This document shows, in pieces, positions 51,262 through 60,251 of a DNA stretch of 60,251 nt. The stretch is from contig JAKOQS010000206.1 in the NCBI GenBank assembly GCA_029778235.1, positions 1-60,251 on the forward strand, written 5' to 3'. The DNA is from Chloroflexota bacterium (GTDB lineage: Bacteria > Chloroflexota > Limnocylindria > Limnocylindrales > CSP1-4). Under the pieces are notes generated by a model. It made no database searches, was not told the origin of the DNA, and worked only from the letters and a program-made list of their open reading frames with translations. Each line of letters begins with the position of its first letter. The stretch's first letter is position 1. A program made the translations under genes and the position numbers.

Positions 51262-51295
51262 GGGGTGCTGGACCTCCTGGATCGGGGACGCGCGG

Positions 51296-51301
51296 ATGGT
51301 A
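51296..51301 (-). promoter_or_regulatory. Possible -10 element of secG
   Basis: TACCAT on the minus strand, 35 bases before the secG GTG, in the ~100-base gap after gpmI. Weak match. Confidence 0.3.
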
Positions 51302-51364
51302 GCACAGGTCGAGCGGCTCGCCGGCGGGTTGACCCCGCGCGCTGGAGGCGTCAGGGACGACCGC

Positions 51365-53047
51365 TCAGGGGCGAGGGTCCAACAGGGAGGTGCCCGTCAT
51401 CCCGTCCCACCGAGGAAGCCCGCCGAGCTCGCAGATCGTCGGCGCCACGTCGGCCAGCGCGCCGTCGTGGAGCGTGCGGCCGGCCACGGGCCGCCCGACG
51501 AGGACGATCGGCACGCGGTTGAGCGAGTGCGCCGTCACGGTGCGGCCGTCGGGCGTGCGCATCTCGTCCGCGTTGCCGTGGTCCGCCGTGATCGCGAGGA
51601 GCGCGCCGGGCCCGTCCGGGTCGGCGCCCTCCACGGCCGACACGGCGGCGACGACGCGGGCGATGCACCCGTCCACCGTCTCGCACGCCCGCACCGCGGC
51701 GTCCCAGACGCCCGTGTGGCCGACCATGTCCGGGTTGGCGTAGTTCGCGACGATCAGGTCGTACGCGCCGGACCCGATCGCCTCCACCAGCACGTCGGTC
51801 ACTCCCGCGGCGCTCATCTCCGGCTGCAGGTCGTACGTGGCCACCTTCGGGCTCGGGACCAGGACCCGGTCCTCCCCGGGCCAGGGGGCCTCGACGCCGC
51901 CGTTGAAGAAGTACGTGACGTGCGCGTACTTCTCCGTTTCGGCGACGTGGAGCTGGCGCCACCCGGCGGCCGAAGCCACCTCGGCGAGCGACGTCGCGGT
52001 CTCCGGCGGGAAGACGACGAGGACGGGCAGGCCGGCCTCGTACTCCGTCATGGTGGCGACGAGCAGGTCACGGGGCGCCGCGCGGCCGTCATCCCTGTCG
52101 AACGCGTCGAACACCGCATCCGCGAGCGCGTGCGTCAGCTGGCGCGCCCGGTCCGCGCGGAAGTTGCAGTGGACCACCGCATCGCCATCGCGGATCGTGC
52201 CGTCGACGCCGCCGACGAGCGTGGGCCGGATGAACTCGTCGTTCTCGCCGCGCGCGTAGCCCGCCTCCACCGCGGCCGTCGCGCTCGGCTCGGTGAACGG
52301 AGCGATCCCGTGGACGATCGCCCGGTAGCCGGCGGCGGTCCGCTCCCAGCGCTTGTCGCGGTCCATCGGGTAGTAGCGGCCCGCCACCGTCGCGATGCGC
52401 GCGTCGGGGTGCACCACCGCGAGGCGCGCCTCGAGGTCGGGGACGAAGTCGATCGCCGAGCGGGGCGGCGTGTCGCGGCCGTCGAGGATCGCGTGGACGC
52501 GGACGGAGCGGACGCCGGACTCGGCGGCGAGGCGGGCAGCCGCGACGAGGTGCGTGTCGTGCGCATGGACACCGCCGGGACCCACCAGGCTGATGAGGTG
52601 CAGCGGCCGGCCACGTTCGCGGGCCCGCCCGCACGCGGCGAGCAGCGCCGGGCGGCGGAAGAACGCGCCCGACGCGATCGCGGCGTCGATCCGCGGGAGA
52701 TCCTGCAACACGGGCTTCCCCGCCCCGATGTTGAGATGCCCGACCTCCGAGTTGCCCATCTGCCCGGCCGGGAGGCCCACCGCCTCCGCCGACGCGTCGA
52801 GGGCCGCGTGCGGCCATCGCGCGAGCAGGTCCCGCCACGCGGGCATCCGGGCCGCTGCGATCGCGTCGGCGTCCGCGTCGCGGCCGAGCCCGAACCCGTC
52901 CACGACGACGATGACGATGGGCCGCGGGCGCTCGCCCGCGGCCACGACCGCCGTCCCGGCCGGCTCGCCCGAGGGGACCGGCGCCCCGGCCGGCTGGCCC
53001 GCGGGGACCGGCGTCCCGGCCGCCGGGTCCGTGGTCGGCCCCGTCAC
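51365..53047 (-). CDS. gpmI: 2,3-bisphosphoglycerate-independent phosphoglycerate mutase
   Basis: Interconverts 3- and 2-phosphoglycerate in glycolysis with two metal ions. The 560-residue product has IVIVVVDGFGLG, the nucleophile in QMGNSEVGHLNIGAG, VHAILDGRDTPP, VVHCNFRADRARQL, ANPDMVGHTG and ITADHGNADEM. The first ~40 residues (Pro/Ala/Gly) are a variable extension encoded by a 30-bp repeat. GTG start overlaps the tpiA stop as GTGA. Confidence 0.96.
   Translation of the reverse strand: MTGPTTDPAAGTPVPAGQPAGAPVPSGEPAGTAVVAAGERPRPIVIVVVDGFGLGRDADADAIAAARMPAWRDLLARWPHAALDASAEAVGLPAGQMGNSEVGHLNIGAGKPVLQDLPRIDAAIASGAFFRRPALLAACGRARERGRPLHLISLVGPGGVHAHDTHLVAAARLAAESGVRSVRVHAILDGRDTPPRSAIDFVPDLEARLAVVHPDARIATVAGRYYPMDRDKRWERTAAGYRAIVHGIAPFTEPSATAAVEAGYARGENDEFIRPTLVGGVDGTIRDGDAVVHCNFRADRARQLTHALADAVFDAFDRDDGRAAPRDLLVATMTEYEAGLPVLVVFPPETATSLAEVASAAGWRQLHVAETEKYAHVTYFFNGGVEAPWPGEDRVLVPSPKVATYDLQPEMSAAGVTDVLVEAIGSGAYDLIVANYANPDMVGHTGVWDAAVRACETVDGCIARVVAAVSAVEGADPDGPGALLAITADHGNADEMRTPDGRTVTAHSLNRVPIVLVGRPVAGRTLHDGALADVAPTICELGGLPRWDGMTGTSLLDPRP
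52955..53014. repeat. 30-bp tandem duplication at the 5' end of gpmI
   Basis: Two copies, with a partial third, of a 30-bp unit beginning CCCGGCCGGCTSGCCCG on the plus strand. In frame, encoding a PAGxPVPxGxP-type stretch of the variable N-terminus. Confidence 0.85.
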
Positions 53048-53859
53048 GCCCCGCCGCCCGCCGGGCGGGAGGCCGCGTCGACGACCGCGCGGGCCGTGGC
53101 CGTGACGGCGGCGCGCGCGACGATGCCGGCCATCTCGTCCGGTTTGAGGGAGGCGCCGCCCACGAGCGCCCCGTCGATCGACGGCTCGATGAGGAACTCG
53201 CCCACGTTCGCAGCCGTCACGCTGCCGCCGTAGAGCACGGGGGTCGCCTCCGCGAGCGCCGGCGACCCGACCTGGGCGAGCACCGACCGGATGGCGGCCG
53301 ACATGGCGGCCGCGTCGGCGCCGCTCGCGGTCCGGCCCGTGCCGATGGCCCAGACCGGCTCGTAGGCGATGACCAGGCCGCCAGCGAGGAGCGTCTCCGC
53401 GTCCAGGCCCGCCAGGCAGCCGCGGACCTGATCGGCGACGACCGCCTCCGCGGTGCCCGCGTCCCGATCCGCCAGCTGCTCGCCGACGCAGACGATCGGC
53501 CGCAGCCCGCTCGCGAGAGCGCGCGCCAGCTTCCGGTTCACGAGGGCGTCTGTCTCGCCGGCGTCGCGGCGGCGCTCCGAGTGGCCCAGGATCACCCAGG
53601 TCGCGAGGCCGGCGAGCATCGCGGCGGAGACCTCTCCCGTGAACGCGCCGGACGCCTCGTGGTGGACGTTCTGCGCCCCGACCTCGATCCCCTCGTCCGC
53701 GACCGCGCGGCGGACGGCGTCGAGCGACAGGTACGGCGGGCAGATGACGCGGATGACGCCCGGCTGGCGCGTGGCCCCCGCGATGGCCACGGCCAGCTCG
53801 CCCGCGTCAGCGGGCGTGGTGTGCATCTTCCAGTTGGCGGCGATGACGACGGGTCTCAT
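53044..53859 (-). CDS. tpiA: Triosephosphate isomerase
   Basis: Interconverts dihydroxyacetone phosphate and glyceraldehyde-3-phosphate. The 271-residue product has ANWKM with Lys11, VILGHSERR (catalytic His), [11 protein letters not shown] (catalytic Glu) and [14 protein letters not shown] at 53857-53859 chosen; Shine-Dalgarno is weak. Glycolytic pair with gpmI. Confidence 0.96.
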   Translation of the reverse strand: MRPVVIAANWKMHTTPADAGELAVAIAGATRQPGVIRVICPPYLSLDAVRRAVADEGIEVGAQNVHHEASGAFTGEVSAAMLAGLATWVILGHSERRRDAGETDALVNRKLARALASGLRPIVCVGEQLADRDAGTAEAVVADQVRGCLAGLDAETLLAGGLVIAYEPVWAIGTGRTASGADAAAMSAAIRSVLAQVGSPALAEATPVLYGGSVTAANVGEFLIEPSIDGALVGGASLKPDEMAGIVARAAVTATARAVVDAASRPAGGGA

Positions 53860-53884
53860 GTGCACATCATGCCATCGCGAGAGG

Positions 53885-54811
53885 CTACGCGACCGGGTGG
53901 TACGGACCAATCTCCCCGATCCGTTGCGCCCGCCGCCCACGACGGGCCGGGCGCTCGGGGGGCGCCTCGTCCTCGTGCAGCGCGGCGGCCTCGATCCGCT
54001 CGAGGGCCCGCTGGACGGCAGAGCGATGGAGCCCCAGCTCGACGGCCAGCTCGGACAGCGTCGCCTCGGGCTCGCCGCGACGGGCGTCCGCGACCCGCCG
54101 CGTCCCGGGCGGCAGGTCGTCGAGCCGGCCCTCGCGCTCCAGTCGCTCGATCGCATCGAGCTGCCGCGCGGACGCGGCCACCGCCCGCTGCAAGTTCGCG
54201 GACTCGGCGTTGATGACGCGGTTGAGCTCGCCGCGCAGCGCCCGGGCGACCTGCCGCGCTTCGAGCTCCAGGAGCGAGGGGCCCGCGCCGATCACGCGGA
54301 GGAACGTCACGATCGTCTCGATGCTCTTCCACGTCAGGACGCCCCGCCCGCGGCGGACGCGGAGCGCCGCCGGCAGGCCGATCGAGGCGAGCCGCTCGGC
54401 GAGCTCCGTCGCCTCGGCGGCACCGACGACGAACTCGAGATGGGCGCGCGATGCCGACAGGCTCAGTGAGCCCCGCGCGAGGAAGAGGCCGCGCAGGTAG
54501 GCCGCGCGGCAGTGGTCGCCGGCCGTCCCCCAGTCGATGTCGGCCACCGGCGAGGTCTCCCCCACGACTCGATAGGCGCGCCGGCCGGCGGCCGGCGGTC
54601 TGACGCGGCGCTCGCCGTCCATGTCGATTCCCGCGTCCTTCGCGATCTCCCGCTCCAGGCGGACGGCGAGACGCGCCACCGCGGGCTCGCGCGTCGTGAG
54701 GCCAGCGCCGAGTCCGGCCATCTCCGCCTGCCGGTCGCACGCCCTGGCCGGATCGATCCCCGAGAGCTCGGCGCGCAGCGAGGCGACGAGGTCACGCTCG
54801 GTGGCGGTCAC
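53885..54811 (-). CDS. whiA: WhiA family DNA-binding regulator
   Basis: WhiA controls division/differentiation genes in actinobacteria and affects chromosome segregation in Bacillus. The 308-residue product has the LAGLIDADG-like domain ([40 protein letters not shown]) and the C-terminal helix-turn-helix region ([40 protein letters not shown]). GTG start overlaps the yvcK stop as GTGA. The rapZ-yvcK-whiA order is conserved in many Gram-positive bacteria. Confidence 0.92.
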   Translation of the reverse strand: MTATERDLVASLRAELSGIDPARACDRQAEMAGLGAGLTTREPAVARLAVRLEREIAKDAGIDMDGERRVRPPAAGRRAYRVVGETSPVADIDWGTAGDHCRAAYLRGLFLARGSLSLSASRAHLEFVVGAAEATELAERLASIGLPAALRVRRGRGVLTWKSIETIVTFLRVIGAGPSLLELEARQVARALRGELNRVINAESANLQRAVAASARQLDAIERLEREGRLDDLPPGTRRVADARRGEPEATLSELAVELGLHRSAVQRALERIEAAALHEDEAPPERPARRGRRAQRIGEIGPYHPVA

Positions 54812-56121
54812 GCCGACCGGACTGCCGACGACCGCCGCCGGGCCGCGCCGGCCGTGTCGAGCACCTTGACGAGCGCGGCCGCGAGCTTCTCCGGATCGTG
54901 ATGGTGCCGGTTGGCAGCATCCACGACGTCCTCGAGCACGAGGCGCGGTTCCGGGCGCGCCGCCGGCGGCCATCGCAGCCGGACGGGCTCGACACCCGGC
55001 GACGCGGGAGATGCAGGTGTCGCGCGGCTGTTCGCGAGCACCACGTCCGCGAGGCCGGTCGCCGTGTGGCGCTCGAGCGCCTCGACGTGGTCAGCCAGGT
55101 CGAATCCCTCCGTCTCGCCTCGCTGGGTGGCAACGTTGCAGACATAGACCCGGAGCGCCGACGAAGCGAGGACCGCGTCTCGGACCTCCGGGATGAGCAG
55201 GCCGGGCATGATGCTCGTGAACAGGCTGCCCGGCCCGATGACGATCATGTCGGCATCGGCGATGGCGCGGAGGGCGTCGGCCGACGGCTCGATGTCGTCA
55301 GGCGACAGCCAAACTCGCTCGATCCACCGCGTGTGCTGGATCGAGGACTCGCCATGCACCTCGGTACCGTCGTACAGGGTCGCATGGAGAGCGGCCGGCG
55401 TCGTGGAGACCGGGACCACCTTGCCCCGGACGGCGAGGACCCGGTTCATCCGCCGGACGCTCTCCGCGAAGTCGCCACCGTCGAGTTCGTACATCGCCGC
55501 GAGCAGCAGGTTCCCGACGGGGTGTCCCGCGAGCGTGCCGTCCTCCTCGCCGAACCGGTACTGGAGCAGGTCGCCCATCACGGGCTCCGCGTCCGCGAGC
55601 GCCACCAGGCAGTTGCGGATGTCCCCCACCGCCGGCAGGCCCATGCGCTCGCGCAGGCGCCCGGATGACCCGCCGTCGTCCGTGACGGCCACGATCGCGG
55701 TGATGTTCGACGTGTGCTCCTTGAGGCCGCGCAGCAGCGTCGAGAGGCCGGTCCCCCCGCCGATCGCGACCACGCGAGGGCCGCGGGCGAGGAAGCGCTT
55801 CTGGTAGATCACCTCCACGAGCGGCTGGTCGCGGTCGTGGGCCAGGAACGGCCCGACCAGCACGGCCAGGAGCCGCCATGACGCGAACGCGAAGATCGCG
55901 CCGCCCGCCACGACCAGGATCGCGCCGCGGGCCGCGTATGGAAGGAACTGGAGCGTCACGATCGAGACGACCGATTGCAGCGGCCCCCCGACCTCCACGT
56001 CACGGTAGAAGGCGCGCAGCGCGAATGCGCCGGCGAGCGCGAGGAGGACCAGGCCCACGAAGGCGAGCAGGATCCACCGCTTCACGCCGATCCCGGGCCG
56101 GAGCCACGGCCGGAGGCTCAT
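54808..56121 (-). CDS. yvcK: YvcK/GlmR (CofD-like) family protein with membrane segments
   Basis: YvcK (GlmR) binds UDP-GlcNAc and supports cell-wall precursor synthesis. The 437-residue product adds two N-terminal membrane segments (ILLAFVGLVLLALAGAFAL; GAILVVAGGAIFAFASWRL), then the CofD-like fold: VVAIGGGTGLSTLLRGLK, DDGGSSGRLR, GDIRNCL, IQHTRWIERVWL, VIGPGSLFTSIMPGL and VCNVATQRGETEGFD. ATG start overlaps the rapZ stop as ATGA. The membrane extension is seen in other Chloroflexota-type YvcK proteins and is absent from Bacillus YvcK. Confidence 0.9.
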   Translation of the reverse strand: MSLRPWLRPGIGVKRWILLAFVGLVLLALAGAFALRAFYRDVEVGGPLQSVVSIVTLQFLPYAARGAILVVAGGAIFAFASWRLLAVLVGPFLAHDRDQPLVEVIYQKRFLARGPRVVAIGGGTGLSTLLRGLKEHTSNITAIVAVTDDGGSSGRLRERMGLPAVGDIRNCLVALADAEPVMGDLLQYRFGEEDGTLAGHPVGNLLLAAMYELDGGDFAESVRRMNRVLAVRGKVVPVSTTPAALHATLYDGTEVHGESSIQHTRWIERVWLSPDDIEPSADALRAIADADMIVIGPGSLFTSIMPGLLIPEVRDAVLASSALRVYVCNVATQRGETEGFDLADHVEALERHTATGLADVVLANSRATPASPASPGVEPVRLRWPPAARPEPRLVLEDVVDAANRHHHDPEKLAAALVKVLDTAGAARRRSSAVRSA

Positions 56122-57029
56122 GCCTGCTCCAGCTCCCGGTGGAAGACCGCGACCGCGAGGTCGCCGCGGGCGCGGAGCCGGCTCACGATCTCCTCTGCCA
56201 GCACGATCGAGCGGTGGTAGCCGCCGGTGCACCCGATGGCGATCGTCAGCCTGGACTTCCCCTCGTCCACGTACGCCGGGATGGTGAGATCGAGCAGCCG
56301 CTCGATCTCGTCGAGGAACCGGCCGGCGAGCGGCTGTGCGAGGACGTAGTCGCGCACGAGGTCCGTGAGGCCGGAGATCTGCTTGAGCTCCGGCACGTAG
56401 TAGGGGTTCTTGAGGAAGCGCACGTCGAAGACGAGGTCCGCCTCGAGCGGGATGCCGTACTTGTACCCGAAGCTGACCACCTGGACGGCCAACCGGTCGG
56501 GGTCCACGTCCGTCGGGATGCTCGCGAAGAGCCGCTCGCGCAGCTCGCGGAGTGAGAGGTCCGACGTGTCGATGATCACGTCCGCCTCCTCGCGCACGGC
56601 GGCGAGCCGGCGACGCTCCTCCGCGATCGAGCCCGCGATCCCGCGCTGGCCGGAGAGCGGATGCCGATGCCGCGTCTCGGAGAACCGGCGGATGAGGATC
56701 TCGTCACGCGCCTCGAGGAAGAGCACCAGGGGCCGGATCCCGCGAGCATGGAGGCTCGCCCGGACCGCGTCGAACGCGCTCTCCACGTCGCCCGCCCGGA
56801 TGTCCAGCACGATCGCGACATGCTCGAATCGCGCCGGGTCATCCGCCACGAGCTCCCCGAGCGATGGGAGGAGCTCACCCGGCAGGTTGTCCACCGTGGC
56901 GTAGCCCAGGTCCTCGAAGAGCTTCGTCGCGGCCGTCTTCCCTGCGCCGGAGAGGCCGGTGAGCACGACGACGCTCTGCTCGGCGGGCGGCTCGCCGCCC
57001 TCGTGCCCGGAGCCGCTGGTCCGCGTCAT
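56118..57029 (-). CDS. rapZ: RNase adapter protein RapZ
   Basis: P-loop protein (YvcJ/RapZ); in E. coli it guides RNase E to GlmZ RNA, and in Gram-positives acts with YvcK. The 303-residue product has P-loop GLSGAGKT (25-32), DNLPGELL, FLEARDEILIRRFSETRHRHPL (split as in family), SFGYKYGIPLEADLVFDVRF and IGCTGGYHRSI with the second nucleotide-binding site. ATG start overlaps the tatC stop as ATGA. Confidence 0.93.
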   Translation of the reverse strand: MTRTSGSGHEGGEPPAEQSVVVLTGLSGAGKTAATKLFEDLGYATVDNLPGELLPSLGELVADDPARFEHVAIVLDIRAGDVESAFDAVRASLHARGIRPLVLFLEARDEILIRRFSETRHRHPLSGQRGIAGSIAEERRRLAAVREEADVIIDTSDLSLRELRERLFASIPTDVDPDRLAVQVVSFGYKYGIPLEADLVFDVRFLKNPYYVPELKQISGLTDLVRDYVLAQPLAGRFLDEIERLLDLTIPAYVDEGKSRLTIAIGCTGGYHRSIVLAEEIVSRLRARGDLAVAVFHRELEQA

Positions 57030-57817
57030 CGCCCCGTGATCCGCACCAGCTGGATCGAGACCTCGTAGAGGGCATACATCGTGACGCCGAGGATCAGGGG
57101 GCTGATCGGGTCGCCGCCGGGGGTCGCGAGAGCCGCCGCGATGGCGATGACCAGGAGCGCCTGGCGCCTGCGTGCACCGAGCGCCGCGGAGGTGACGATC
57201 CCGACCTTCGAGAGCAGGACGAGGACGATGGGGAACTCCATCGCGAGGCCGAACACGAGGAACATGGTGGAGACGAACCCGAAGTAGGCGTCGGCCGTGA
57301 TGAGCGCCTGGAGGTCGGCCGACTGGAAGCTCAGCAGGAACGACGAGGCGTACGGCAGGACGAGGTAGGCGACGACGACCCCGAGGACGAAGAAGAACAG
57401 GGCGAGCGGCACCCACGGCCGGGCGAGCCGGCGCTCACGCGTCGTGAGGCCCGGCGAGACGAACGCCCAGACCTCGTAGAGGATCACCGGCATCGCGACG
57501 ATGATCCCGAAGACCAGCGAGACCTTGAGGTTGATGAAGAACGCGTCGCCGAGGCCGGTGAAGACGAGCGGCTGGTCGGTGGGCAGCGGCGCCTTGAGGA
57601 ACGAGATGATCCGGCCCGCCTGCCAGAACCCGACGGCGGTCCCGATGGCCACGGCGACGATCACGACGACGATCCGGTTCCGCAGCTCGCTGAGGTGATC
57701 GACGAGCGTCATCACCTTCTCTTCGCCGGCCGCGTCGGCGGCGGCGGCGGACGCCGTGTCGGTGGCGTCGACCGCGGGTGTGAGGCCCTGCTCCGGGAGG
57801 GCGTCCGCCTCGGCCAT
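57026..57817 (-). CDS. tatC: Sec-independent protein translocase TatC
   Basis: TatC is the receptor of the twin-arginine exporter for folded proteins. The 263-residue product starts with a variable acidic region, then LVDHLSELRNRIVV and six membrane helices with the family features: VWAFVSPGLTTRERR, FFFVLGVVVAYLVLPYA and EFPIVLVLL. ATG start. Partner tatA is 22 bases upstream. Confidence 0.94.
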   Translation of the reverse strand: MAEADALPEQGLTPAVDATDTASAAAADAAGEEKVMTLVDHLSELRNRIVVVIVAVAIGTAVGFWQAGRIISFLKAPLPTDQPLVFTGLGDAFFINLKVSLVFGIIVAMPVILYEVWAFVSPGLTTRERRLARPWVPLALFFFVLGVVVAYLVLPYASSFLLSFQSADLQALITADAYFGFVSTMFLVFGLAMEFPIVLVLLSKVGIVTSAALGARRRQALLVIAIAAALATPGGDPISPLILGVTMYALYEVSIQLVRITGR

Positions 57818-57839
57818 GGGGTTCAGGGCCGGGGCGGCG

Positions 57840-58274
57840 TCAGGCCTGCGGCTGGTTCGGGGCGTCGGCGGCCGGCGCGGGCTGGGTCAGCGTGTTGGGG
57901 ACGGCCGGCTCGCTGAGCGCGTTCGGCACCGGCGCAGCCGCGACGGGGGCGGGGACCGGAGCGGCCGGAGCGGCCTCGGCGACGGGTGCCGGCGCGGGTG
58001 CGACGGGCGCGGGTGCGGCCGGGGCCGGGGCGACCGGCACGGCGGCGATCGGAGCGGCTGCCACCGGGGCCGGGGCCTGCGCGGCGGGCTGGGGCGCCGG
58101 CGGCGCGGCCGTGGTCGCGCCCGTCACCGTGTCCTGGACGTCCGTGGTGGCCTTGCGGAACTCGCGGATGCTCTTCCCGATGGCCGCGCCCACGTCCGGG
58201 AGCTTCCCCGGGCCGAGGATGAGGAGCGCGATCACCAGGATGATGATCAGCTCGACCGGTCCGATGTTCGGCAT
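57840..58274 (-). CDS. tatA: Twin-arginine translocase subunit TatA
   Basis: TatA forms the pore. 144 residues: N-terminal membrane helix (VELIIILVIALLILGPGKLP), amphipathic helix (GAAIGKSIREFRKAT), then an unusually long tail of ~95 residues made mostly of Ala, Pro and Val. ATG start. The tail is a low-complexity Ala/Pro repeat and is not part of the pore. Confidence 0.92.
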   Translation of the reverse strand: MPNIGPVELIIILVIALLILGPGKLPDVGAAIGKSIREFRKATTDVQDTVTGATTAAPPAPQPAAQAPAPVAAAPIAAVPVAPAPAAPAPVAPAPAPVAEAAPAAPVPAPVAAAPVPNALSEPAVPNTLTQPAPAADAPNQPQA

Positions 58275-58338
58275 GCTTCGTGGATCCCTCGCGGCTGAAG
58301 CCTCGCGGTCGCCCTCCCCGGCGGCCCCGAGAGGCGCC

Positions 58339-59199
58339 CTACTCTAGCACAGGGAAGCGGCCGGACCACTCGGCCGCGGCGGCCGCGATGGCCTCTCCTG
58401 GATCGTCCGCGTCGAGCGCCGCGCTGGCGATCCCACGGGAGACGTTGACCAGGAGCCCCCCGCCCGGCCCGCCGGCCGCCGGCGCCTCGCGGGCCGGGCC
58501 GTGGCGCATCGCGGATGCCGCGTCGCCGCCCTGGGCGCCCACGCCCGGGACGAGGAACGCGAGGCCGGGGGCCACCGTGCGCACCGCCTCGAGCTCGGCC
58601 GGAGCCGTCGCGCCGACGACGAGGCCGACCGTCCCGCCCGGGCCCCACCCCGCGGCCAGGCGCGCGACGCGGAGGTGAAGGGCCTCGGCCGGCGCTCCAG
58701 ATGCCGGGTCCGGCCCGACGCCGAGGTCCTGGAGCTCGCCCGCGCCGGGGTTCGAGGTGCGACACAGGACGTATGCGAACCGATCGGGCCGCTCCAGGAG
58801 CGGCGCGATCGCCTCGGCGCCGAGGTATGGGCTGACCGTCACCGCGTCGGCACCGAGCCGGTCGTAGATGGCGGCCGCGTGGCGCGCCGCGGTGCTCCCG
58901 ATGTCGCCGCGCTTGGCGTCCGCGATCACCGGGACGTCGGCGGGGATCGCCGCCCGGATCCGCTCGAGTGCGCGGATCCCGTCCGGCCCGAGCGCCTCGA
59001 AGAAGGCGAGGTTGGGCTTCACGGCGGCCGCGTGCGGGAGCACCGCGTCCAGGACCAGGCGGCAGAAGGCCTCCACGCCGGCCGCGTCGGCCGCGAAGCC
59101 GGCTGGGAGCGCCGCCGGGTCGGGGTCGAGCCCGACGCACAGGACGCTGCCGGCGCGCGCCGAGCGCGCGGCGAGCCGCTCCAGGTACGGGGCGGTCAC
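58339..59199 (-). CDS. pyrF: Orotidine 5'-phosphate decarboxylase (type 2)
   Basis: Converts OMP to UMP, the last step of UMP synthesis. The 286-residue product has the catalytic DAKRGDIGSTA (Lys in DxKxxDI), VGLDPDPAALP, AVKPNLAFFEALG, and FLVPGVGAQGGD. Length and motifs match the longer type-2 family. GTG start overlaps the stop of the TolB-like gene as GTGA. Confidence 0.95.
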   Translation of the reverse strand: MTAPYLERLAARSARAGSVLCVGLDPDPAALPAGFAADAAGVEAFCRLVLDAVLPHAAAVKPNLAFFEALGPDGIRALERIRAAIPADVPVIADAKRGDIGSTAARHAAAIYDRLGADAVTVSPYLGAEAIAPLLERPDRFAYVLCRTSNPGAGELQDLGVGPDPASGAPAEALHLRVARLAAGWGPGGTVGLVVGATAPAELEAVRTVAPGLAFLVPGVGAQGGDAASAMRHGPAREAPAAGGPGGGLLVNVSRGIASAALDADDPGEAIAAAAAEWSGRFPVLE

Positions 59200-60251
59200 G
59201 GGATCGCCGTGGCGGACGGCGCGGCCTCCGACCCCGATGGGGCTGCCGGCGACGGGGACGGCAGCTGGTCAGCCGGGACGGTCCACGTCGCGCGGGACGC
59301 GCCGTCGAGGCCGGCGAAGTCGGTCAGCGGCTTGCTCTCCGAGACGGTCATCGCCGCCCCCTTGCCGGCGACGTCCACGATCCGGAGGTCCACCGCGAGG
59401 CCGTCGAGGTGCATGTACACGAGCTGGTCACCCCGCGGGGACCAGGTGGCCGCCCACGAGGCGTCGTCCCTGGTGACCCGGACCAGCTCGGTGCCGTTCT
59501 TCGCGTCGAGGATGACGACGTTCGTGCCGAACGAGTCCGTCAGGGTCGCGGCGATGTACCGCCCGTCGGGCGACCAGCTTGGGTCCACGTACCCGGGCCC
59601 GGTGACGGCGCCGAACCGCTCCTTCGCGGGCAGCCAGCGCCAGATGGCCGGCGAGCCGCGGGACCCGTCGCGCGCGTTCTGCACGTACAGCAGCGTCTTG
59701 CCGTCGGGGCTGTAGGCCGGATCCTGGTGGCCGAGCGGGGGGTTCTCGGGCACGTCGATCGGCGTGAGCTTCTTCTTGGCAAGGTCGTACGTCTGCAGCA
59801 CCACGTTCGAATTCGTCGGATCGGGGAGGTCGGAGACGAGGGCGACCGTCTTGCCGTCGGGCGCGGGCGCCGGGTGGCGCATGAACGCCTGCCACTCGCG
59901 GCCGCCCCCGTACTTCACGAGGCCCGACAGGAGCGTCTCCTTGTCGGTCCCGTCCGGCCGGATCCGCATGAGGACCGGGTAGTCGAGTTCGTCGTAGGCC
60001 GGCCGGCCCTCGTTCTCGAAGAGCCCGCGCTTGCTCTTGTGGGTGATGTAGTAGATCCACTCCCCGTCCGCGGAGAACGCCGGGTCCGAGTCGGCGCCGG
60101 TCCGCGTCAGCTGCCTGGCCTGGTCGCCGGTCTGCGTCCAGAGGTTCCCCTGCTTGACGTAGACGAGCGTGCCCGGGAAGACGGCCTCCTTGTTGACCTC
60201 GACGACGTCGGGCTTGGGTGTCGCGCCGGGCGGGCGGGCGACCGTTCCGCC
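59196..60251 (-). CDS. TolB/WD40-like beta-propeller protein, N-terminus cut off
   Basis: 351 residues are visible; the start lies beyond the right edge. It has repeated propeller blades of the PD40/TolB type: PAFSADGEWIYYIT, PAYSPDGKTLLYV, PSWSPDGRYIAATL, ATWSPRGDQLVYM. This family commonly occurs in periplasmic or secreted proteins. A Pro/Ser/Ala tail ends the protein. Without the N-terminus I cannot say whether there is a signal peptide or fused enzyme domain. Confidence 0.85.
   Translation of the reverse strand, partial: GGTVARPPGATPKPDVVEVNKEAVFPGTLVYVKQGNLWTQTGDQARQLTRTGADSDPAFSADGEWIYYITHKSKRGLFENEGRPAYDELDYPVLMRIRPDGTDKETLLSGLVKYGGGREWQAFMRHPAPAPDGKTVALVSDLPDPTNSNVVLQTYDLAKKKLTPIDVPENPPLGHQDPAYSPDGKTLLYVQNARDGSRGSPAIWRWLPAKERFGAVTGPGYVDPSWSPDGRYIAATLTDSFGTNVVILDAKNGTELVRVTRDDASWAATWSPRGDQLVYMHLDGLAVDLRIVDVAGKGAAMTVSESKPLTDFAGLDGASRATWTVPADQLPSPSPAAPSGSEAAPSATAIP

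Overview
The window is strongly GC-rich, densely packed bacterial chromosome. Nearly all housekeeping genes lie on the minus strand in tightly coupled operons. The gene set (rnc-smc, plsX-acpP, FakA/Asp23, WhiA-YvcK-RapZ, TatA/TatC, SecG, an LCP-family wall ligase, a CpaE-like ATPase, and no outer-membrane or LPS genes) and the particular IleRS and coiled-coil families suggest a high-GC Chloroflexota, perhaps of the Limnocylindria/Ellin6529 kind. That placement is inference; a high-GC actinobacterium is the main alternative.

Region by region: (1) 1-5.8 kb is a probable operon running leftward: coiled-coil protein, YceD (DUF177), rpmF, plsX, Asp23-like, nusB, acpP, rnc, smc (smc is cut by the left edge). 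(2) 5.8-11.5 kb: Asp23-like, fakA-like, recG, rsmD, coaD; rpmB diverges from it. (3) 11.9-16.4 kb: def, fmt, rlmN, an extended rpe, dtd. (4) 16.6-24.7 kb: ileS, lspA, rluD, gmk, priA. (5) 24.9-33.4 kb: LCP protein, ilvE, a CaCA antiporter, a DUF1634/TauE pair, rpsF-ssb-rpsR, a CpaE-like ATPase and a small unknown gene. (6) 33.5-41.8 kb is an accessory island. It is bounded on the right by an intact tRNA-Leu(UAA) and on the left by a copy of that tRNA's 3' half. Inside are seven genes, mostly membrane, secreted or unknown, separated by seven copies of a roughly 78-bp element with self-complementary ends. (7) 41.8-46.2 kb: OafA-like acyltransferase and a secreted beta-helix protein. (8) 46.5-49.1 kb: seven tRNA genes with lemA-htpX between them. 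(9) 49-60 kb: peptide-binding lipoprotein-like protein, secG, tpiA-gpmI, the tatC-rapZ-yvcK-whiA operon with tatA just upstream, pyrF and a TolB/WD40-like protein cut by the right edge.

The core genes serve translation (ribosomal proteins, RlmN, Fmt, Def, Dtd, IleRS), lipid and envelope synthesis (PlsX, ACP, FakA, LspA, LCP), DNA maintenance (SMC, RecG, PriA, SSB) and protein export (SecG, TatA/C). At least fifteen adjacent gene pairs share a 4-base GTGA or ATGA overlap, so translational coupling is the normal arrangement here.

The most unusual region is the tRNA-Leu-bounded island, where almost every gene comes with one copy of the palindromic-ended repeat, like a cassette array, but with no integrase and no canonical integron attC core visible. 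Other points of note are three genes (rnc, the coiled-coil gene and the acyltransferase) whose only well-placed start codon is ATC behind a good Shine-Dalgarno, a PriA whose Walker A lysine is arginine, and an Rpe fused to a long extra C-terminal domain.
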